From assembly GCF_025369935.1 (NCBI RefSeq), contig NZ_CP104467.1, forward strand, positions 707,501 to 771,500: 64,000 nt of DNA. Direction: 5' to 3'. Of the stretch, positions 9,331-19,751 are shown piece after piece. Numbering within the stretch: the stretch's first letter is position 1; each line of letters opens with the position of its first letter. The notes beneath the pieces are model-generated. The model saw only the letters and a program-made list of their open reading frames with translations, did no database searches and was not told where the DNA came from. This DNA is from Paenibacillus andongensis (GTDB lineage Bacteria; Bacillota; Bacilli; Paenibacillales; NBRC-103111). A program made the position numbers and the translations under genes.

Positions 9331-10881
9331 ATGTCGGATGCCATATTGGAAATGAAAAATATTACGAAAACATTTCCGGGTGTAAAAGCGCTCAGTAATG
9401 TGAATTTACGCGTTCAAGAAGGTGAGATTCACGCTCTGCTTGGTGAGAATGGCGCAGGCAAGTCCACGCTTATGAAAGTTTTAAGCGGCGTATATCCACA
9501 CGGATCTTATGACGGCGACATTCTATTCAAGGGTCAAGTTTGTGAATTCAAGGATATCAAACAAAGTGAAAATCTGGGGATCGTCATCATTCACCAAGAA
9601 TTAGCGCTGATTCCCTATTTATCGATTGCAGAGAATATCTTTTTGGGAAATGAACAAGCTTCGCGAGGGATTATCAATTGGAACGATACGATTGTGAAGA
9701 CAAGAGAATTACTGCAAAAGGTTGGATTAAGCGAGCAGCCTACGACACTGACGATCAATATTGGTGTCGGCAAGCAGCAGTTGGTGGAAATCGCAAAAGC
9801 GCTATCTAAAAAGGTGAAACTGCTGATCTTGGATGAACCTACAGCGGCCTTGAACGAAGAGGATAGCGATAATTTGCTGAATTTATTGTTGGAATTTAAA
9901 AAACAAGGAATCTCTTCGATTCTGATTTCCCACAAATTAAATGAAATTTCTAAGGTGGCGGATTCCATTACCATTCTTAGGGATGGTCAAACCATAGAAA
10001 CGTTGGATATGAGAAAAGACCAAATTACCGAAGACCGCATTATTAAAGGCATGGTAGGCCGGGATTTAACACATCGTTATCCCATCAGGGAGCCGCGAAT
10101 CGGCCAGACGCTGTTTGAAGTAAAGGATTGGAATGTCTATCACCCGCTGCAAGACAATCGTAAAGTCATCGATCAAGTCAATTTGAACATTCGTAAAGGT
10201 GAAATTGTTGGTATTGCCGGGTTAATGGGAGCAGGTAGAACGGAACTGGCGATGAGCATTTTCGGCAAATCCTATGGGAAGAAAATCAGCGGTCATTTAT
10301 ATAAAGATGGCAAGGAAATTCACCTGCCGACGATTGATAAGGCCATTCATCATGGTGTTGCTTATGTGACGGAAGACCGCAAGAACTATGGATTAATCTT
10401 AATTGACGATATTAAAAGAAACATAACGATGGCCAGATTGGATAAGATTTCGAAAAATAAGGTCGTCAATGAGAATGAAGAGATTGTCCATGCGGAAAGC
10501 TTCCGCAAAAAGATGAATATTAAAACGCCGAGCATTTTACAGAAAACAGGGAATTTAAGCGGCGGTAATCAGCAGAAGGTTGTTTTAAGCAAATGGATCT
10601 TTTCAGAGCCGGATATTCTCATTCTTGATGAGCCAACACGGGGTATTGATGTAGGGGCTAAATATGAAATTTATACGATCATCAATCAATTAGCAATGGA
10701 GGGCAAAGGCATCCTGCTTATTTCCTCGGAGCTTCCTGAAATTCTGGGTATGTGTGACCGTGTTTACGTGATGAATGAGGGGAAAATGGTTGGCGAATTA
10801 AGTAAAGAGGAAGCTTCACAGGAAGCAATCATGAAGTGCATAACGAGGGCAGGGGGACACATGCATGGAAACACTGAGTAA
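9331..10881 (+). CDS. Sugar ABC transporter ATPase, GguA/MmsA/XylG type
   Basis: A 516-residue double ATPase of the monosaccharide importer family. Domain 1 carries Walker [10 protein letters not shown], signature [15 protein letters not shown] and Walker [12 protein letters not shown]. Domain 2 has Walker A-like [10 protein letters not shown], signature [15 protein letters not shown] and Walker [13 protein letters not shown]. The [16 protein letters not shown] and [26 protein letters not shown] segments match the multiple-monosaccharide subgroup. Start ATG at 9331. It overlaps the permease gene by 17 nt, so the two are coupled. It energises uptake of the sugar bound by the ChvE-type lipoprotein. 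Confidence 0.92.
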   Translation: MSDAILEMKNITKTFPGVKALSNVNLRVQEGEIHALLGENGAGKSTLMKVLSGVYPHGSYDGDILFKGQVCEFKDIKQSENLGIVIIHQELALIPYLSIAENIFLGNEQASRGIINWNDTIVKTRELLQKVGLSEQPTTLTINIGVGKQQLVEIAKALSKKVKLLILDEPTAALNEEDSDNLLNLLLEFKKQGISSILISHKLNEISKVADSITILRDGQTIETLDMRKDQITEDRIIKGMVGRDLTHRYPIREPRIGQTLFEVKDWNVYHPLQDNRKVIDQVNLNIRKGEIVGIAGLMGAGRTELAMSIFGKSYGKKISGHLYKDGKEIHLPTIDKAIHHGVAYVTEDRKNYGLILIDDIKRNITMARLDKISKNKVVNENEEIVHAESFRKKMNIKTPSILQKTGNLSGGNQQKVVLSKWIFSEPDILILDEPTRGIDVGAKYEIYTIINQLAMEGKGILLISSELPEILGMCDRVYVMNEGKMVGELSKEEASQEAIMKCITRAGGHMHGNTE

Positions 10882-12028
10882 AATGTTTAAAAGCAACATC
10901 CGTCAATACGGCATGATTATTGCACTAGTCTTAATTACGGTATTTTTTCAAATTATGACGGATGGGGTTCTGTTAAAATCTCTGAATGTAACGAACTTGA
11001 TTTTGCAAAACAGTTACATTTTGGTGTTGGCGATAGGCATGTTATTGGTCATTATTACTGGAAATATTGACTTATCTGTAGGATCTGTAGCTGCTTTTGT
11101 AGGGGCTGTGTCAGCCGTTCTGATGGTCGATATGAAAATGCCTTTTGTCTTAGCGATTATCATTTCTTTGCTTATTGGAGCATTGGTAGGGGCGTGGCAG
11201 GGATTTTGGGTCGCTTATGTGCGAATTCCATCTTTTATCGTTACGCTGGCGGGAATGCTCCTCTTCCGAGGGTTGACGATGATCGTCTTGAAAGGGATGT
11301 CGATCGCGCCATTCCCGAAGGCTTTTCAGAAAATCAGCTCTGGCTTTATTCCTGATGTATTAAATGGAAGTGCAATGCATAACACTACACTGATCATCGG
11401 AGTTGTATTATCCCTTATTTTGGTGTGGAGTGAACTTCGAAAAAGAAAGAACCAAGTCAAATATGACTTTGATGTTATGCCGATGGGATGGTTGATTGCT
11501 AAAATTGCCGTCATGGTCCTGATCATTAACGTTTTCACGTATGTGCTGGCTACTTATGAGGGTATTCCTAACATTTTGATTCTTTTGTTTGTGCTCGTTG
11601 TTATTTACTCTTTTGTTATGAATAAAACGGTCATGGGACGCCATATTTATGCGCTTGGCGGCAGTGAAAAAGCGGCCAAATTATCAGGCATCAAAACGAA
11701 GCATGTGACCTTCTGGGTGTTCGTAAATATGGGAGTCATGGCGGCGCTATCCGGTCTCGTATTTGCGGCAAGGTTAAATGCGGCTACACCTAAAGCAGGT
11801 GTAAACTTTGAGCTGGATGCCATCGCTGCGTGCTTCATTGGCGGTGCTTCCGCGACTGGTGGTATTGGTACGGTTATTGGTGCTATCATCGGCGGACTTG
11901 TGATGGGTGTTATGAACAATGGGATGTCCTTAGTCGGTCTAGGTATTGACTGGCAGCAGGGTATCAAGGGATTGGTGCTGTTATTTGCGGTAGGTTTTGA
12001 TATTTACAACAAATCTAAAACTGCTTAG
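10865..12028 (+). CDS. Sugar ABC transporter permease, GguB/MmsB/XylH type
   Basis: A 387-residue membrane protein with about ten hydrophobic segments; it presumably homodimerises, since only one permease gene is present. [21 protein letters not shown] is the family hallmark, followed by [21 protein letters not shown] and a C-terminal glycine-rich [20 protein letters not shown] longer cytoplasmic loop near residues 185-200 is typical of the MmsB subgroup. A terminator follows at 12067. Confidence 0.92.
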   Translation: METLSKMFKSNIRQYGMIIALVLITVFFQIMTDGVLLKSLNVTNLILQNSYILVLAIGMLLVIITGNIDLSVGSVAAFVGAVSAVLMVDMKMPFVLAIIISLLIGALVGAWQGFWVAYVRIPSFIVTLAGMLLFRGLTMIVLKGMSIAPFPKAFQKISSGFIPDVLNGSAMHNTTLIIGVVLSLILVWSELRKRKNQVKYDFDVMPMGWLIAKIAVMVLIINVFTYVLATYEGIPNILILLFVLVVIYSFVMNKTVMGRHIYALGGSEKAAKLSGIKTKHVTFWVFVNMGVMAALSGLVFAARLNAATPKAGVNFELDAIAACFIGGASATGGIGTVIGAIIGGLVMGVMNNGMSLVGLGIDWQQGIKGLVLLFAVGFDIYNKSKTA

Positions 12029-12066
12029 TCAGATGATGACTAGGTAAAATGAGTAATAAAGGATCC

Positions 12067-12099
12067 AATAAGACTTTCCTGAATGGGAGGGTCTTATTT
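12067..12099 (+). terminator. Terminator after the sugar transporter operon
   Basis: AATAAGACtttCC pairs with GGgagGGTCTTATT and is followed by a short T-rich tail. It separates the transporter from the downstream sensing genes, although read-through is possible. Confidence 0.8.
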
Positions 12100-12132
12100 G
12101 CGGCTTACACATACGGATTGGGGGATTAACGA

Positions 12133-13854
12133 ATGAGTAAACGTATGACATGGCCAAGAAGTAAGCCCTTCATGGTGCTCTCTCTTTCCTTGCGTTCAAA
12201 ACTTATGATAGCCTTCGTGGTTATCGCTTTATCGGTCGCAGTAACGAGCGGATTATCCTACTATTTTCTGAAAAAAATCAATCAATCCTATATGAATTTG
12301 TTAAGTCATCATGCGGTGATTCTTCAGCTTGTTTCTGATATCCAGTACCAAACCCAATTGCAGTACAGCCTTATGTCCAGCTATGTCATTGAACCTTCTC
12401 CAGAGAAAGTACAAGCTATTCTCGAAAGCAATCAGAAGCTTTCGACTTTGGTGCAGGACGTTAAGGGCATCGATGAGAATGCCGAAGATCAGACTTATTA
12501 TAAGGTAATGAGTGAGTCGATCGAGACGATTGCCGGATTGGTGCATGATCTGGATAAGGCGAAATCCAGCTATCAAAGAAGCGTCCCCCTTACACAAAAT
12601 TTAACCAAGCTTGCTGAAAAGATTCAGAAAAAGCAAAAGAACATCATGGAACTGAAGAAAGTGGAAAATGGAAATATGACAGATCAAACCATCCAAAAAC
12701 TCATAGCGATAAGCATCACGACTTTAGTGATCGCTTTAGCCATAGGATGGATGGTGTCCAGAATGATTATCGTCCCTCTCCGGATGATTGTTAAAGCGGC
12801 GAGAGATATAGCTTCTTGTGATTTAACGGGACGAGATATCAGAGTCCGCAGCCGCGATGAGCTTCATGATTTGGCGGAGGCTTTCAATCAAATGAAAGGC
12901 AATTTGTCTCAAATCATTAGCCAGGTTGATTATCATGCGAAGCATGTATCTGCAGCGGCAGAAGAGCTTAGCGGCAACACCGAGCATTTGAGCAAAGCGT
13001 CGGAGCAAATTACGACGGTTGTGCAAGAGATTTCCGCAGGCTCCGAATCTCAGGTAGAGCATATGATGACGGGGGTCTCTTTCCTTGCGCAGATGGATCA
13101 TTCCGTACAGCAAATTGCCTCAATTACGGGATTAACGAACGAAACGTCGTCTAACGCGCTGGCAGCTGTAAGTAGAGGGACGGATTCTATCGAATTATCC
13201 ATTAGCCAAATGAACGCCATTTATTATAAAATGAAAGTGCTTTCGGAATCGGTAGGGCGTTTAGGAACGCACGTCATGCATGTCCTAGCAGCGAATGATC
13301 TTATTGCTAATATTTCCAGGCAAACCAATTTACTAGCGCTTAATGCTTCGATTGAAGCGGCTAGAGCAGGTGCAGCGGGTAAGGGCTTTGCGGTTGTTGC
13401 TCAAGAAGTTCGTCATTTATCTAAGCAAACAACAGAAGCTGCAGATGGAGTAGCGAGATTGGTGAATGCGATTCAAGAGGAAATGAGTGAGGTCGCACAT
13501 TCCTGTGAGGCGGGTTCACAAGAAGTGAACACAGGGATTTCAGTTGTCAATGAAGCGAACGTGGCGTTTGAACGAATAAAAAAAGAAATCGAAGAGGTTA
13601 GCGCGCAAATAAGTCAAGTATCCCTGCAATCCTCTGACATTTCTGAGAAATCGCAAACAGCTCTAGAAGTTCTTCGTTCGATAGAAGGAGTGGCCAAGCA
13701 TACGGCTTCGGGAACGAAAGAAGTGTCCGTAAACATGGAAGAGCAATATGCGAGCATGGAAGAAATCGTTTCTTCAGCCAACGTTTTAAGCGGGATGGCG
13801 GAAGAACTAGATGAATTAATCGGTAAATTTCAATTAAGATCGAATGACATATAG
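12133..13854 (+). CDS. Methyl-accepting chemotaxis protein
   Basis: A 573-residue transmembrane chemoreceptor. One membrane segment lies near residues 25-48, an extracellular four-helix-type region follows to about 187, a second segment near 188-210, then a HAMP domain ([16 protein letters not shown]) and a long coiled-coil signalling domain. The hairpin tip [17 protein letters not shown], which contacts CheA/CheW, is intact. It sits between a sugar transporter and a sugar-sensing two-component system, suggesting chemotaxis toward the same sugar, perhaps through a binding protein; this is inference from position. Start ATG 12133 with a GGGGGA site upstream. Confidence 0.9.
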   Translation: MSKRMTWPRSKPFMVLSLSLRSKLMIAFVVIALSVAVTSGLSYYFLKKINQSYMNLLSHHAVILQLVSDIQYQTQLQYSLMSSYVIEPSPEKVQAILESNQKLSTLVQDVKGIDENAEDQTYYKVMSESIETIAGLVHDLDKAKSSYQRSVPLTQNLTKLAEKIQKKQKNIMELKKVENGNMTDQTIQKLIAISITTLVIALAIGWMVSRMIIVPLRMIVKAARDIASCDLTGRDIRVRSRDELHDLAEAFNQMKGNLSQIISQVDYHAKHVSAAAEELSGNTEHLSKASEQITTVVQEISAGSESQVEHMMTGVSFLAQMDHSVQQIASITGLTNETSSNALAAVSRGTDSIELSISQMNAIYYKMKVLSESVGRLGTHVMHVLAANDLIANISRQTNLLALNASIEAARAGAAGKGFAVVAQEVRHLSKQTTEAADGVARLVNAIQEEMSEVAHSCEAGSQEVNTGISVVNEANVAFERIKKEIEEVSAQISQVSLQSSDISEKSQTALEVLRSIEGVAKHTASGTKEVSVNMEEQYASMEEIVSSANVLSGMAEELDELIGKFQLRSNDI

Positions 13855-13896
13855 AGCCCATCTACGTTCGTGCAAAAGGTTATAGGAGGAACAAGT

Positions 13897-14913
13897 ATGA
13901 AAAAGCTGTTGATGGTGTATGCGATACTGATCGCAACTTTTTTGCTTTTCCTTTATTTTTATCAATACCGCGAGTCTACGGATCAGTCGCTTAAGCAAAT
14001 GAATCGCGGTCTCCAAGGAAACATCGAAGAGAAGTATGTCATGGTCAACTTCCAGTCCGGCATTGATTATTGGAAAAGTTGTCTAAAAGGCTTCGAGGAT
14101 GCCGCGAAGGCATTGAATGTTTCCGTCGAGTATCGAGGTGCTACACAGTACGATGTGTACGAAGAGATAACGGTTTTGGAGCAAGTAATCGCCAAGAAGC
14201 CGGCAGGAATTGCAGTCTCGGCGATCAATCCGAACGCACTCGTTGTGACCATTAATAAAGCCGTTGAAGCGGGCATCCCTGTCGTATTATTCGATTCTGG
14301 CGCACCTAAGAGTAAAGCTTACTCTTTTCTGGGAACGAATAATTATAACGCTGGCGTAAGCGCGGCTCACAAAATGGCTGAGTTGACCGGGACCAATGGA
14401 AAGCTTGCGATTATTACGCTGCCTAATCAACTAAATCATCAGGATCGAATGGCTGGATTTCAAGATACAATCCGAAGCAGCTACCCAAATCTACAAATTA
14501 TAGCGATAGAGGATGGTAAGGGGGATCAATTGGCATCCGAACGGATTGCGGCTAAAGTTCTCAAGGATCATCCGGATTTGAACGGTATATTTGCTACAGA
14601 GGCCAATGGCGGTGTGGGTGTAGGTAATGCGGTGAAAAGCTTGAAATTGCTTTCACAAGTGAAAATTATTGGGTTTGATACGGATAAAGGGACACTCGAT
14701 ATGGTGAAGAACGAGACGATTTCAGCAACGCTTGCACAGGGTACCTGGAATATGGGGTATTGGTCGCTTATGCATTTACTCCATCTTCAAAAGGAAGCTC
14801 AGAAATCGCATTTACCCCTGCAGAATGCCAAGGAACCGCTTGTTCCCACCTATGTGGATACAGGAATTACAATCGTGACGAAAGAAAATGTCGATATCTA
14901 TTATGCCAAATGA
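13897..14913 (+). CDS. Membrane-anchored sugar-binding protein (XylFII-like sensor component)
   Basis: A 338-residue ribose-binding-type periplasmic binding protein. Its N-terminus is a hydrophobic segment (residues 4-24) without a lipobox or obvious signal-peptidase site, so it is probably an uncleaved anchor displaying the domain outside. Motifs KKPAGIAVSAINPNAL, FDSGAPKSKAYSFLGTNN and IIGFDTDKGTLDMV are typical. ATG 13897 is chosen over an earlier GTG because ATAGGAGGAA lies 6-7 nt upstream. It is followed by a YesM-type kinase and YesN-type regulator. In Clostridium beijerinckii, XylFII with LytS and YesN senses xylose and activates xylFGH; this locus has the same architecture, so a co-sensor role is likely. 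Confidence 0.82.
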   Translation: MKKLLMVYAILIATFLLFLYFYQYRESTDQSLKQMNRGLQGNIEEKYVMVNFQSGIDYWKSCLKGFEDAAKALNVSVEYRGATQYDVYEEITVLEQVIAKKPAGIAVSAINPNALVVTINKAVEAGIPVVLFDSGAPKSKAYSFLGTNNYNAGVSAAHKMAELTGTNGKLAIITLPNQLNHQDRMAGFQDTIRSSYPNLQIIAIEDGKGDQLASERIAAKVLKDHPDLNGIFATEANGGVGVGNAVKSLKLLSQVKIIGFDTDKGTLDMVKNETISATLAQGTWNMGYWSLMHLLHLQKEAQKSHLPLQNAKEPLVPTYVDTGITIVTKENVDIYYAK

Positions 14914-14944
14914 CAGCTTAGAGGCAAATGATGAGGTGAAGCGC

Positions 14945-16807
14945 ATGAAGATGTTCAAATGGATTACACTAAATAACTGGCCAATCCGTTATAAGTTAAT
15001 CATGCACTTCTTACTAATTAGCATTTTGCCTGCTATTTGTCTGGGTATTCTGATCGCGTTAGCGACCGATCGCATTATTGACAAACAGGTTAATGAGCAT
15101 ACGTCTCAACTAATCGGCAATGTGAATAAATCGCTTGAAGCGTATGCGGGGAATTTGCAGAATATTACCTATTTCACTTCCTTTAACCCACAAGTTAAGA
15201 GGTTTCTAAGTGGGGAGCCAGCCATTCAACCATCGGAAGCCTACGATATGCGGATATTCCTTCAAGGATTTACAACCCTATACTCGGAAGTGGCGGGTAT
15301 CCTGGTGGTGAATGCGAAGGGGGATTACATCAGTAACGAAATGTATGCCCGAACTTCTCGGAGCCTAACCGAAGAAAGTTGGTACAAGGAAGCCGTGGAT
15401 CAAAAGGGGATATTCAGCATCGTTGGTCATCCCTCGGGAAGAAATGTCACCACACACGTTGACTACAAGGATGAGGATATTGTCTCCGTGGTCAGAGCGA
15501 TTCTGGATCCCGAAACCCAAGCAGTCAAAGGTGTCATCCTAATTGATTTAAAGCTTAGAGTCATCGCAGAAACCGTACAGGACGTAAGCCTAGGGAAATC
15601 GGGCTACTTGATGGTTATCGACGATAAAGGCGAAAGCATCTATACACCAGAGCATCCTCTTGTGAGCAAGTTTCAGCGAAGTTGGATGGACGAGAATCCT
15701 TCGGGCACTTTTTCTAAAACGATCGATGGCACTTATATGCAGTTCATATATCGGAAATCGGCCTTTACGAATTGGACGACGGTGGGTGTATTTTCAACGC
15801 AAGAGACGGTCCGAGAGGTCAGAGAAATCCGCTTATATTTAATCATGTTTGTTTTCGTTGTATGCTTGCTCGGGATTGCGGCTTCCTATTATTTATCCTA
15901 TACCATCTCTTTCCCCATTTGGCAGCTAACGTCATTCATGAGGAGAGCAGAAGACGGCAATCTGTCTATTCGCTTCAAGGATGAAAGAACGGATGAAGTC
16001 GGCATGCTGGGACGAAGCTTCAATCATATGCTGATGCAAATTACGAAACTGATCGGTTTGGTCGAAAAGGAGCAGCGGCAAAAGAGGGAAGCGGAACTGC
16101 GAAGTCTGCAAGCGCAAATTAAACCGCATTTTTTATACAACACACTCGATACGATTCTATGGTTAGCTCGTAAAAGCGGCGCGCACGAAGTGACAGAAGT
16201 AGTCGATTCCCTATCTAGGCTTTTTCGCATAGGTCTTAGCAAGGGGAATGAAGTCATTACGCTTATGGAAGAATTCGAGCACGTGAAGAGCTATCTCATC
16301 ATTCAAAAAACAAGGTACAAGGAAAAATTGAATTATTCCATTAACGTTGACCCTTCGCTCCATCAGCTTTATGTGCTTAAGTTAATTCTTCAACCGATTG
16401 TCGAGAATGCCATCTATCATGGGATTAAAGAGCGCCGCGGACCTGGTAATATCGACATAAACGCTTGGAATGAGAATGAAAAAGTGGTCATTACCATTAG
16501 CGACAATGGAGCTGGTATGTCCGATGAAAAGCTGGAACGTTTAAGACGAACGTTAGAAGCGGCTGCTTCTAAATCGAATCCGGTTGTAAATGAATATAAG
16601 CAGGATGCGCCTCCTGTAAGCGAGCAGGAATCGTCCTTTATAGTAACAAATCCTCCATCGGGTGAGGGGTATGGATTAACGAATGTACATGAACGAATTG
16701 TGATTAGCTTCGGAGATGCTTACGGTGTATCCATAGAAAGCAAAAAAGGAGAGGGAACAACCGTAACGATTACACATCCTGTGTTAAAAAGAGAGGTGCC
16801 CGTATGA
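14945..16807 (+). CDS. Sensor histidine kinase, YesM/LytS type
   Basis: A 620-residue membrane kinase. An N-terminal membrane segment (about residues 15-37), a large extracellular Cache-like sensor, a second segment near residues 293-315, a HAMP linker and a His_kinase/HATPase module follow in order. The phosphorylated His is H395 in QIKPHFLYNTLDTI. The N box ILQPIVENAIYHGIKE and G boxes SDNGAGMS and GYGLTNVHER are present. An insertion of about 40 residues between the G boxes is unusual. ATG 14945 is preferred because GAGGTG precedes it by 6 nt; an upstream GTG would overlap the preceding gene. It overlaps the regulator gene by 4 nt. Confidence 0.9.
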   Translation: MKMFKWITLNNWPIRYKLIMHFLLISILPAICLGILIALATDRIIDKQVNEHTSQLIGNVNKSLEAYAGNLQNITYFTSFNPQVKRFLSGEPAIQPSEAYDMRIFLQGFTTLYSEVAGILVVNAKGDYISNEMYARTSRSLTEESWYKEAVDQKGIFSIVGHPSGRNVTTHVDYKDEDIVSVVRAILDPETQAVKGVILIDLKLRVIAETVQDVSLGKSGYLMVIDDKGESIYTPEHPLVSKFQRSWMDENPSGTFSKTIDGTYMQFIYRKSAFTNWTTVGVFSTQETVREVREIRLYLIMFVFVVCLLGIAASYYLSYTISFPIWQLTSFMRRAEDGNLSIRFKDERTDEVGMLGRSFNHMLMQITKLIGLVEKEQRQKREAELRSLQAQIKPHFLYNTLDTILWLARKSGAHEVTEVVDSLSRLFRIGLSKGNEVITLMEEFEHVKSYLIIQKTRYKEKLNYSINVDPSLHQLYVLKLILQPIVENAIYHGIKERRGPGNIDINAWNENEKVVITISDNGAGMSDEKLERLRRTLEAAASKSNPVVNEYKQDAPPVSEQESSFIVTNPPSGEGYGLTNVHERIVISFGDAYGVSIESKKGEGTTVTITHPVLKREVPV

Positions 16808-18021
16808 TCGTAGGTTCGCCCTGGAAAGTATTGATTGCAGATGATGAATCGATCATTCGCGAAGGTATACTAAGTTCAGTGAATTGGCAGCAGCTTGGTC
16901 TGGAGGTTGTGGCAGAGGCTGAAGACGGTGAAGAGGCCTTAGAGCTGGCACGTAAGCATAGTGTTCATATCCTGCTTGTTGATCTCAATATGCCCATCAT
17001 GAACGGTATGTCATTGATCAAACATGTGCGTGAGGAGCTGCCGGATTGCAAGATCATCATCATAACCGGACATGATGAGTTTACCTATGCACAAGCAGCC
17101 ATTCGCTTGGATGTCGATGATTATATCCTCAAACCGGTGAATCCCGCGCAGCTTGCCGATGTTTTAACGAAAATAACCAAGCAAATGGCATCTTCTTTGG
17201 AGAAAGAAGAGCATTTGCAAATGGCTTCTAAACAGATTGAAAGGAACTTCTCGCTATTAAGAGAACGTTTCTGTCTGGAATGGATGGATGGGGTACTTAG
17301 TGAGGTTGAGATTCGAGAGCAGCTTGCGTTTCTTAAGATGCCCGATCGAGCGCCGAGTACGCTAGGCGTTATTCAATGGTCCGGGAATTCAAAAGGCAAG
17401 GAGCTTTTATCAGAAAGAGACCGTCAGTTGATCTTGTTTGCGATTGAGAATATCGTTGAAGAGCTGCTATCTCCCTACACGCTGGTCAAATTTCGAGACC
17501 ATTTGGGGATGCTGGTTGTACTATTATGGGAACCAGTACCGGCCGATGCGATCGAGAACATGGATGCAGCTGTGCAAACGTATTTGAAAATAACCATAGC
17601 TTCTCAGTTCCTGACGGGCATAGAAGGTGTTACAGGTGTTTCTAACGTGTACCAGCAAGCGAGAACTTCCTTATATAAAGAAGCCCATCTGTCTCCTTTT
17701 GTTCGTTTGGCGAAGGATTTTATTGCGCAGAGATATAGCAACCCGGAAATAACACTGGAAATGATCGCCAATGAAATGAAGGTTTCCCCTGTGTATTTGG
17801 GAAGAATTTTTAAACAAGAATTAGGTATCCCTTTTGTGAATTTGCTTACTCATACGCGGATTAAACACGCGATTCATTACTTGAGCACAACGGATATGAC
17901 GATTATTGAGATTTCCGAAAAAGTAGGCTATGACTCCCAGCATTACTTCAGTACAGCCTTTAAAAAAGTAGTAGGCATAGCGCCAAATCAGTACCGCAAA
18001 GAAGGAACCATGCAGTCGTAA
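16804..18021 (+). CDS. Response regulator with AraC-type DNA-binding domain (YesN type)
   Basis: A 405-residue regulator: N-terminal receiver with phospho-acceptor D60 (ILLVDLNMPIMNG), a linker of about 160 residues, and a C-terminal AraC/XylS double helix-turn-helix (ITLEMIANEMKVSPVYLGRI and the second helix pair ending HYFSTAFKKVVGIAPNQYRK). Its partner is the kinase it overlaps by 4 nt. The likely target is the sugar transporter promoter before 8110, by analogy with clostridial XylFII-LytS/YesN. Followed by a strong terminator. Confidence 0.9.
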   Translation: MIVGSPWKVLIADDESIIREGILSSVNWQQLGLEVVAEAEDGEEALELARKHSVHILLVDLNMPIMNGMSLIKHVREELPDCKIIIITGHDEFTYAQAAIRLDVDDYILKPVNPAQLADVLTKITKQMASSLEKEEHLQMASKQIERNFSLLRERFCLEWMDGVLSEVEIREQLAFLKMPDRAPSTLGVIQWSGNSKGKELLSERDRQLILFAIENIVEELLSPYTLVKFRDHLGMLVVLLWEPVPADAIENMDAAVQTYLKITIASQFLTGIEGVTGVSNVYQQARTSLYKEAHLSPFVRLAKDFIAQRYSNPEITLEMIANEMKVSPVYLGRIFKQELGIPFVNLLTHTRIKHAIHYLSTTDMTIIEISEKVGYDSQHYFSTAFKKVVGIAPNQYRKEGTMQS

Positions 18022-18044
18022 TCGACGAGTCATGATAACAAACA

Positions 18045-18117
18045 TACACCTCAGCTGAAAATGGTCAAATGGAAGCGTTAAGCTGCCCTATGAACCAAAG
18101 AGCTGAGGTGTATTTTT
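18045..18117 (+). terminator. Terminator after the sugar-sensing genes
   Basis: TACACCTCAGCT at 18045-18056 is perfectly complementary to AGCTGAGGTGTA at 18101-18112, followed by TTTTT. The loop is long (44 nt). Confidence 0.85.
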
Positions 18118-18165
18118 GCATAATGATACGCGAAGGTGCAATCATACAAAAAAAGTTGCCGATGT

Positions 18166-18192
18166 TATGAAAGTTTACAAACTTCTTTCATA
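18166..18192 (+). promoter_or_regulatory. 27-bp inverted repeat, candidate operator of the uricase operon
   Basis: TATGAAAG (18166-18173) is perfectly repeated as CTTTCATA (18185-18192) around an 11-base centre; an overlapping inner dyad AAGTTT-AC-AAACTT lies at 18171-18184. It sits four bases before the -35 of the uricase promoter, a standard operator position. It does not match the Bacillus PucR box WWWCNTTGGTTAA. Confidence 0.6.
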
Positions 18193-18196
18193 TAAA

Positions 18197-18225
18197 TTGA
18201 CCATGATACACAGCGGATTTACAAT
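18197..18225 (+). promoter_or_regulatory. Promoter of the urate-degradation operon
   Basis: TTGACC (18197-18202) and TACAAT (18220-18225) are spaced 17 bases apart, a good sigma-A promoter. TTTCA ends six bases before the -35, giving TTTCA-N6-TTGACC, related to TGTCA-N6-TTGACG at the transporter and xanthine dehydrogenase promoters. Confidence 0.75.
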
Positions 18226-18281
18226 GAAACAAATCTTGATCAAGAATGGTTGGAATTTCATAGAAATAGAGGTGACGGGTA

Positions 18282-19751
18282 GTGAAGTTGACGCTGCAGC
18301 AAGTAAATGAGTTGAATCAGGAAGATTTCATCGATAGGTTCGGCCCTCTATTTGAGCACTCACCTTGGGTGGCAGAGCGCGCTTGGAGCTCGCGGCCTTT
18401 TGCAACGGAGCTGGAATTGAACAGTGCATTCGAACGCGAGGTTTGGCTTGCTGATCGGGTGGAGCAGTTGGCGCTGCTTAGAGCGCATCCAGACTTAGGT
18501 ACGCGAGTGCGGATGACAGATCATTCGGTACAGGAGCAGTCCGGTGCCGGTCTGAACCAGTTAACAGCTGAAGAATATAAACTGTTCCTAGCTTATAACA
18601 AGCAGTATACGGCTGCCTTTGAGTTCCCTTTTATTATGGCGGTCAAGGGCCAGACCAAAGAGATCATTCGAGAAGCGATTCGCACTCGGATACACAGAGA
18701 TAAGGAAGATGAGTTCGGGAAAGCTTTGCAGGAGGTTTGCAAAATTGGGCGGTTCCGCCTAGAGGCACTGTTAGTCAATGAAGCGGAGGCGAAAGCGATG
18801 AAGCAAGCGAACGGATCGGAGAGAATCATGTATTACGGCAAAGGTGATGTATGGGTGTATCGTTCTTATGCAAAGCCGCTGACGAATCTGACGTTAATAC
18901 CGGAGTCTGGCTTTACTGGACGAGATAATGTGCTGTTTGGAATGAATATCAAGGTGGCGGTTAGCGGAGAGAAGTTCTTTACCTCCTTCACGGAGGGGGA
19001 CAATTCGATGGTTGTTGCCACGGACTCGATGAAAAATTTCATCCTGAGAAAAGCTGGAGAATATGAAGGCGCTACAGCTGAAGGGTTCCTGGAGTTCGCC
19101 GGCCGCCATTTTCTAGAGACGTACCCACAGATGACAGGTGTGAAAATGACAGCAGATCAAGTATCTTTTGAAGTGCTGCCGGTTCCTAGCGCAAAAGGAT
19201 TTGAAGGCAGTGAGCTCGTATACCGTTATTCGCAAAATGAACACCCGACCGCGCTGGTTGAAGTTGTGCGCACGGATGAGGGTATAGCTATAGAGGAACA
19301 TGCCGGCGGCGTCGCTGACTTGAAGCTGATTAAAGTAAAAGGAAGTTCCTTCGCGGGGTTCGTTCGAGATGAGTATACGACGCTTCCGGAATCGTTCGAC
19401 CGTCCTTTATTTATTTTCTTAGACATTGCTTGGAGTTATGAAGAGGTGGCGGATGCCCTAGATTCAGATCTCGGACGTTATGTGGCTGCTGAGCAAATTC
19501 GGGATATTGCGCATACGGTATTCCATGAGCAGCATTCACCGTCGATCCAAAATCTTATTTATCGAATCGGACAGCGCGCGCTCACTCGTTTTCCTCAATT
19601 AAAAGAAATTCGCTTTGAATCTAACAATCGCACGTGGGAAACGATTCTGGAGCAAGCTTCCGTTGGTGAAGGTAAGGTGTTTACAGAGCCTAGACCGCCG
19701 TATGGTTTCCAAGGTTTTTCCATGACAAAGAGTGACCTGGAGGGCCTATGA
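18282..19751 (+). CDS. pucL: Bifunctional OHCU decarboxylase / urate oxidase (PucL)
   Basis: A 489-residue fusion. Residues about 1-170 are the OHCU decarboxylase domain (AHPDLGTRV near residue 68 has the catalytic His), converting OHCU to S-allantoin. Residues about 180-489 are cofactor-free uricase, oxidising urate to 5-hydroxyisourate; VVATDSMKNFI carries the conserved catalytic Thr region. The same fusion is known in Bacillus subtilis PucL. The GTG start 18282 is fixed by GAGGTGA six bases upstream. It overlaps pucM by 4 nt. Together, PucL and PucM supply all three steps from urate to allantoin. Confidence 0.96.
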   Translation: MKLTLQQVNELNQEDFIDRFGPLFEHSPWVAERAWSSRPFATELELNSAFEREVWLADRVEQLALLRAHPDLGTRVRMTDHSVQEQSGAGLNQLTAEEYKLFLAYNKQYTAAFEFPFIMAVKGQTKEIIREAIRTRIHRDKEDEFGKALQEVCKIGRFRLEALLVNEAEAKAMKQANGSERIMYYGKGDVWVYRSYAKPLTNLTLIPESGFTGRDNVLFGMNIKVAVSGEKFFTSFTEGDNSMVVATDSMKNFILRKAGEYEGATAEGFLEFAGRHFLETYPQMTGVKMTADQVSFEVLPVPSAKGFEGSELVYRYSQNEHPTALVEVVRTDEGIAIEEHAGGVADLKLIKVKGSSFAGFVRDEYTTLPESFDRPLFIFLDIAWSYEEVADALDSDLGRYVAAEQIRDIAHTVFHEQHSPSIQNLIYRIGQRALTRFPQLKEIRFESNNRTWETILEQASVGEGKVFTEPRPPYGFQGFSMTKSDLEGL

